Source: Thermoplasmatales archaeon (lineage in GTDB: Archaea > Thermoplasmatota > Thermoplasmata > Thermoplasmatales > GCA-001856825). Taken from it: DNA of 6,762 nt. The stretch lies in assembly GCA_014874235.1 (NCBI GenBank), contig JACWAC010000061.1, forward strand, positions 1-6,762. Direction: 5' to 3'. Positions 5,671 to 6,762 of the stretch are shown piece after piece. The notes beneath the pieces are model-generated. The model was not told where the DNA came from. It was given only the letters and a program-made list of their open reading frames with translations, and searched no databases. A program made the position numbers and the translations under genes. How positions within the stretch are numbered: position 1 is the stretch's first letter; every line of letters begins with the position of its first letter.

Positions 5671-5952
5671 CCTATAGAAATAGATATTGTGTTACTTAGG
5701 CTTTACGCTTCTTGTATTAATAGAACAAGTATTAGACAAGAATTTTTACCTTGCATCAATTACGATTGACGTTCAATAAACTCCCCAGATCGTTGCATTT
5801 TTAAGTGAATTTTTACGATTTCTTGAAAACTGATTCTATCGATCTGAGTGACTTTCTGATCAAAAATTTGTTTGCTAGAGACGATCATAAAATCCAAAAT
5901 GGAAATTGCGCTAATTATTTATTCAACTTTTTTTTACTAGCTCTTCTGCAAC
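5671..5952. other. Intergenic AT-rich gap
   Basis: This stretch holds the upstream region of the Lys-rich gene and the downstream region of the zinc-binding protein gene. A weak dyad, CTTGT (5711-5715) with ACAAG (5725-5729), is followed by another ACAAG at 5736-5740, 11 bp on. No convincing gene or RNA was seen. A plus-strand frame opening at a GTG (5805) runs antisense into the Cys/His-rich gene and is treated as spurious. Confidence 0.4.
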
Positions 5953-6174
5953 TCAATCAAAGTCTTCGATGTCCCCATAGTTTTCGTTCTCTGGTTCCGG
6001 GTTACTGCATTTACATCCGTCGATTCCGCATTCAAGTGATGTATTCCCGTCCTTGTCATGCTTAAAATGCCATCCCGTTTGCAGTTCAGAATTTCTTAAG
6101 TGTACCCATGCTCCTTCATATGCAACAATCAAGTGATGGCAGTGTTTGCACTTTGTAATTTTACCTTCTTCCAA
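5953..6174 (-). CDS. Small Cys/His-rich putative zinc-binding protein
   Basis: This 73-residue protein carries C9-K-H-C12-H-H near the N-terminus and C49, C54-K-C56 near the C-terminus, with H25, H36 and H39 between. CxxC plus CxC pairs suggest a single zinc-ribbon or treble-clef-like site. The last 16 residues are strongly acidic (PEPENENYGDIEDFD), giving a disordered acidic tail. I do not recognise the family, so its function (protein, RNA or membrane-partner binding) is open. The start is TTG at 6174. No ATG or GTG is in frame back to the preceding stop, and AAGGTGG lies 6 nt before the TTG. It begins 36 bp after the SHOCT gene on the same strand, so the two probably share a transcript. 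Confidence 0.72.
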   Translation of the reverse strand: MEEGKITKCKHCHHLIVAYEGAWVHLRNSELQTGWHFKHDKDGNTSLECGIDGCKCSNPEPENENYGDIEDFD

Positions 6175-6180
6175 GCGATT

Positions 6181-6187
6181 CCACCTT
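6181..6187 (-). promoter_or_regulatory. Shine-Dalgarno site that fixes the TTG start
   Basis: The minus strand reads AAGGTGG, ending 6 nt before the TTG at 6174. It supports TTG as the start of the Cys/His-rich gene and translation from an internal site of a two-gene mRNA. Confidence 0.5.
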
Positions 6188-6210
6188 CTTAATCTCCTTT
6201 TTTGAAATTG

Positions 6211-6621
6211 TCAAAGATTCATTCCCCGGTTTCTGTGAATGTCATCCATCATCTTGTCAAACTGATCTTTGGTAATTTCTCCCCTAGCATACCTCTGACG
6301 AAGTATCTCTTCAGCGCTATCGCGTTCCCAGAAATCCCAATTCCTGTGCCATCTCCATGGTCTCACAAATACCCTGAACAGGAAGAAGAGTACCCAAAGG
6401 AATATGAACAACCCGATAAGATTCCATAACAAGTTCCACGGTGCCCAGTTCCAGAAATAGGAAGTTGTGTTTCCGCCAGGGGAAAATGTCCTCGCCCCAT
6501 AAAGCAGTACATCCAGGACGGCAGCCAATCCTATCAGGATGAACATTCCTGAGAGACCGATCCAGAGCCATCTCATTCCGTCACTCCTTCCAACCATCCT
6601 TTGACTCACCTCTTCGTCCAT
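6211..6621 (-). CDS. Two-TM membrane protein with C-terminal SHOCT domain
   Basis: This 136-residue protein has two hydrophobic segments, about residues 17-41 (RWLWIGLSGMFILIG onward) and 61-86 (PWNLLWNLIGLFIFLWVLFF onward). The link between them has Tyr, Phe, Trp and Asn. A basic aromatic stretch, RPWRWHRNWDFWER (87-100), follows. The C-terminus, AEEILRQRYARGEITKDQFDKMMDDI (103-128), matches the SHOCT motif, a short helical pair common at the ends of prokaryotic membrane and other proteins and thought to aid oligomerisation. The C-tail should be cytoplasmic. Exact role is unknown. The start at ATG 6621 has GGAG only 2 nt upstream, which is close; internal ATGs at residues 9 and 16 are alternatives that would keep both TM segments. 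It precedes the Cys/His-rich gene by 36 bp. Confidence 0.85.
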   Translation of the reverse strand: MDEEVSQRMVGRSDGMRWLWIGLSGMFILIGLAAVLDVLLYGARTFSPGGNTTSYFWNWAPWNLLWNLIGLFIFLWVLFFLFRVFVRPWRWHRNWDFWERDSAEEILRQRYARGEITKDQFDKMMDDIHRNRGMNL

Positions 6622-6713
6622 TACTCCAAAGCCAATAGTTTCTCCCTAACTGATTATCCAAACACTCGTTGGAATTGGGGCTAATGGTACATTGTTATAT
6701 GGATTATCAATAC

Positions 6714-6762
6714 TTAACTCTTCTTCGAAACAGACTTCTGCAGATTCTTTTCGAGTCTATCC
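6714..6762 (-). CDS. Possible C-terminus of a gene entering from the right
   Basis: A minus-strand frame open at the window edge ends DRLEKNLQKSVSKKS then TAA (6716-6714). The charged, helical ending is typical of a real C-terminus, and the gene would lie 92 bp upstream of the SHOCT gene on the same strand. The opposite strand also has a frame open to the edge, from ATG 6699 (MDYQYLTLLRNRLL...). Only one is likely real, and 15 codons cannot decide. Confidence 0.3.
   Translation of the reverse strand, partial: DRLEKNLQKSVSKKS

Noticed and set aside
5805..6065. Plus-strand 86-codon frame from GTG
   Set aside because: More than a third is antisense to the Cys/His-rich gene, which has better motifs and an SD; no support for the rest.
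6317..6571. Second minus-strand frame inside the SHOCT gene, and the plus-strand frame 6202-6429
   Set aside because: Both overlap the SHOCT protein, which has two TM segments and a recognisable domain.
6699..6762. Plus-strand partial ORF starting MDYQYLTLL
   Set aside because: No TATA box or SD at the right distance, and the opposite-strand C-terminus reads more like a real protein; noted only as an alternative.

Overview
The window looks like chromosomal DNA from an archaeon. Several genes have a BRE/TATA-like box about 23-30 nt upstream of the start codon and no leader, which is the leaderless archaeal arrangement. Other genes have short purine-rich Shine-Dalgarno-like sites. The gene set also fits: a COG2150-type ACT-domain regulator, a two-TM SHOCT protein, a PadR-like regulator and a tiny Lys-rich protein. 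AGA/ATA/GGA-rich codon use and moderate A+T suggest a Euryarchaeote, perhaps of the Thermoplasmata. That placement is an inference; there is no rRNA or other marker here. No tRNA, rRNA, CRISPR array or intact mobile element was seen.

Layout, left to right. (1) 49-588 (+) is a cytoplasmic YceI-family protein. (2) 666-2294 (+) is a UbiD-family decarboxylase that keeps the prFMN/metal-binding and catalytic residues, with no ubiX beside it. (3) It converges on an APC-family amino-acid permease (3722-2271, -) and the two coding ends overlap by 24 bp. A 32-codon ORF (3817-3719, -) precedes the permease, ends in an ATGA overlap with its start, and itself sits at leaderless distance from a TATA box. 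(4) 3914-4240 (+) is an open frame broken only by two TGA codons, read here as a probable decayed gene. (5) 4743-4234 (-) is an ACT-domain regulator of amino-acid metabolism, and 5163-4819 (-) is a PadR-like winged-helix regulator. Directly upstream of the latter is a pair of tandem 12-bp palindromes, TGTAAnnTTACA. (6) 5164-5568 is mostly non-coding. It holds that operator, a possible 34-aa SD-preceded ORF and a terminator hairpin. (7) 5670-5569 (-) is a 33-residue Lys/Ala/Ser-rich basic protein, followed by that terminator. (8) 6621-6211 and 6174-5953 (-) form a probable operon of a two-TM SHOCT protein and a Cys/His-rich putative zinc-binding protein. The C-terminus of another minus-strand gene may enter at the right edge.

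How they may work together: the permease and the ACT-domain regulator form a plausible amino-acid uptake/sensing neighbourhood. The PadR-like protein probably controls itself through the tandem operator. UbiD points to (de)carboxylation of an aromatic or unsaturated acid, but the substrate cannot be told from sequence. The most unusual material is in the small elements: the coupled upstream ORF of the permease, the tandem operator, the TGA-interrupted frame and the Lys-rich mini-gene with its own terminator.
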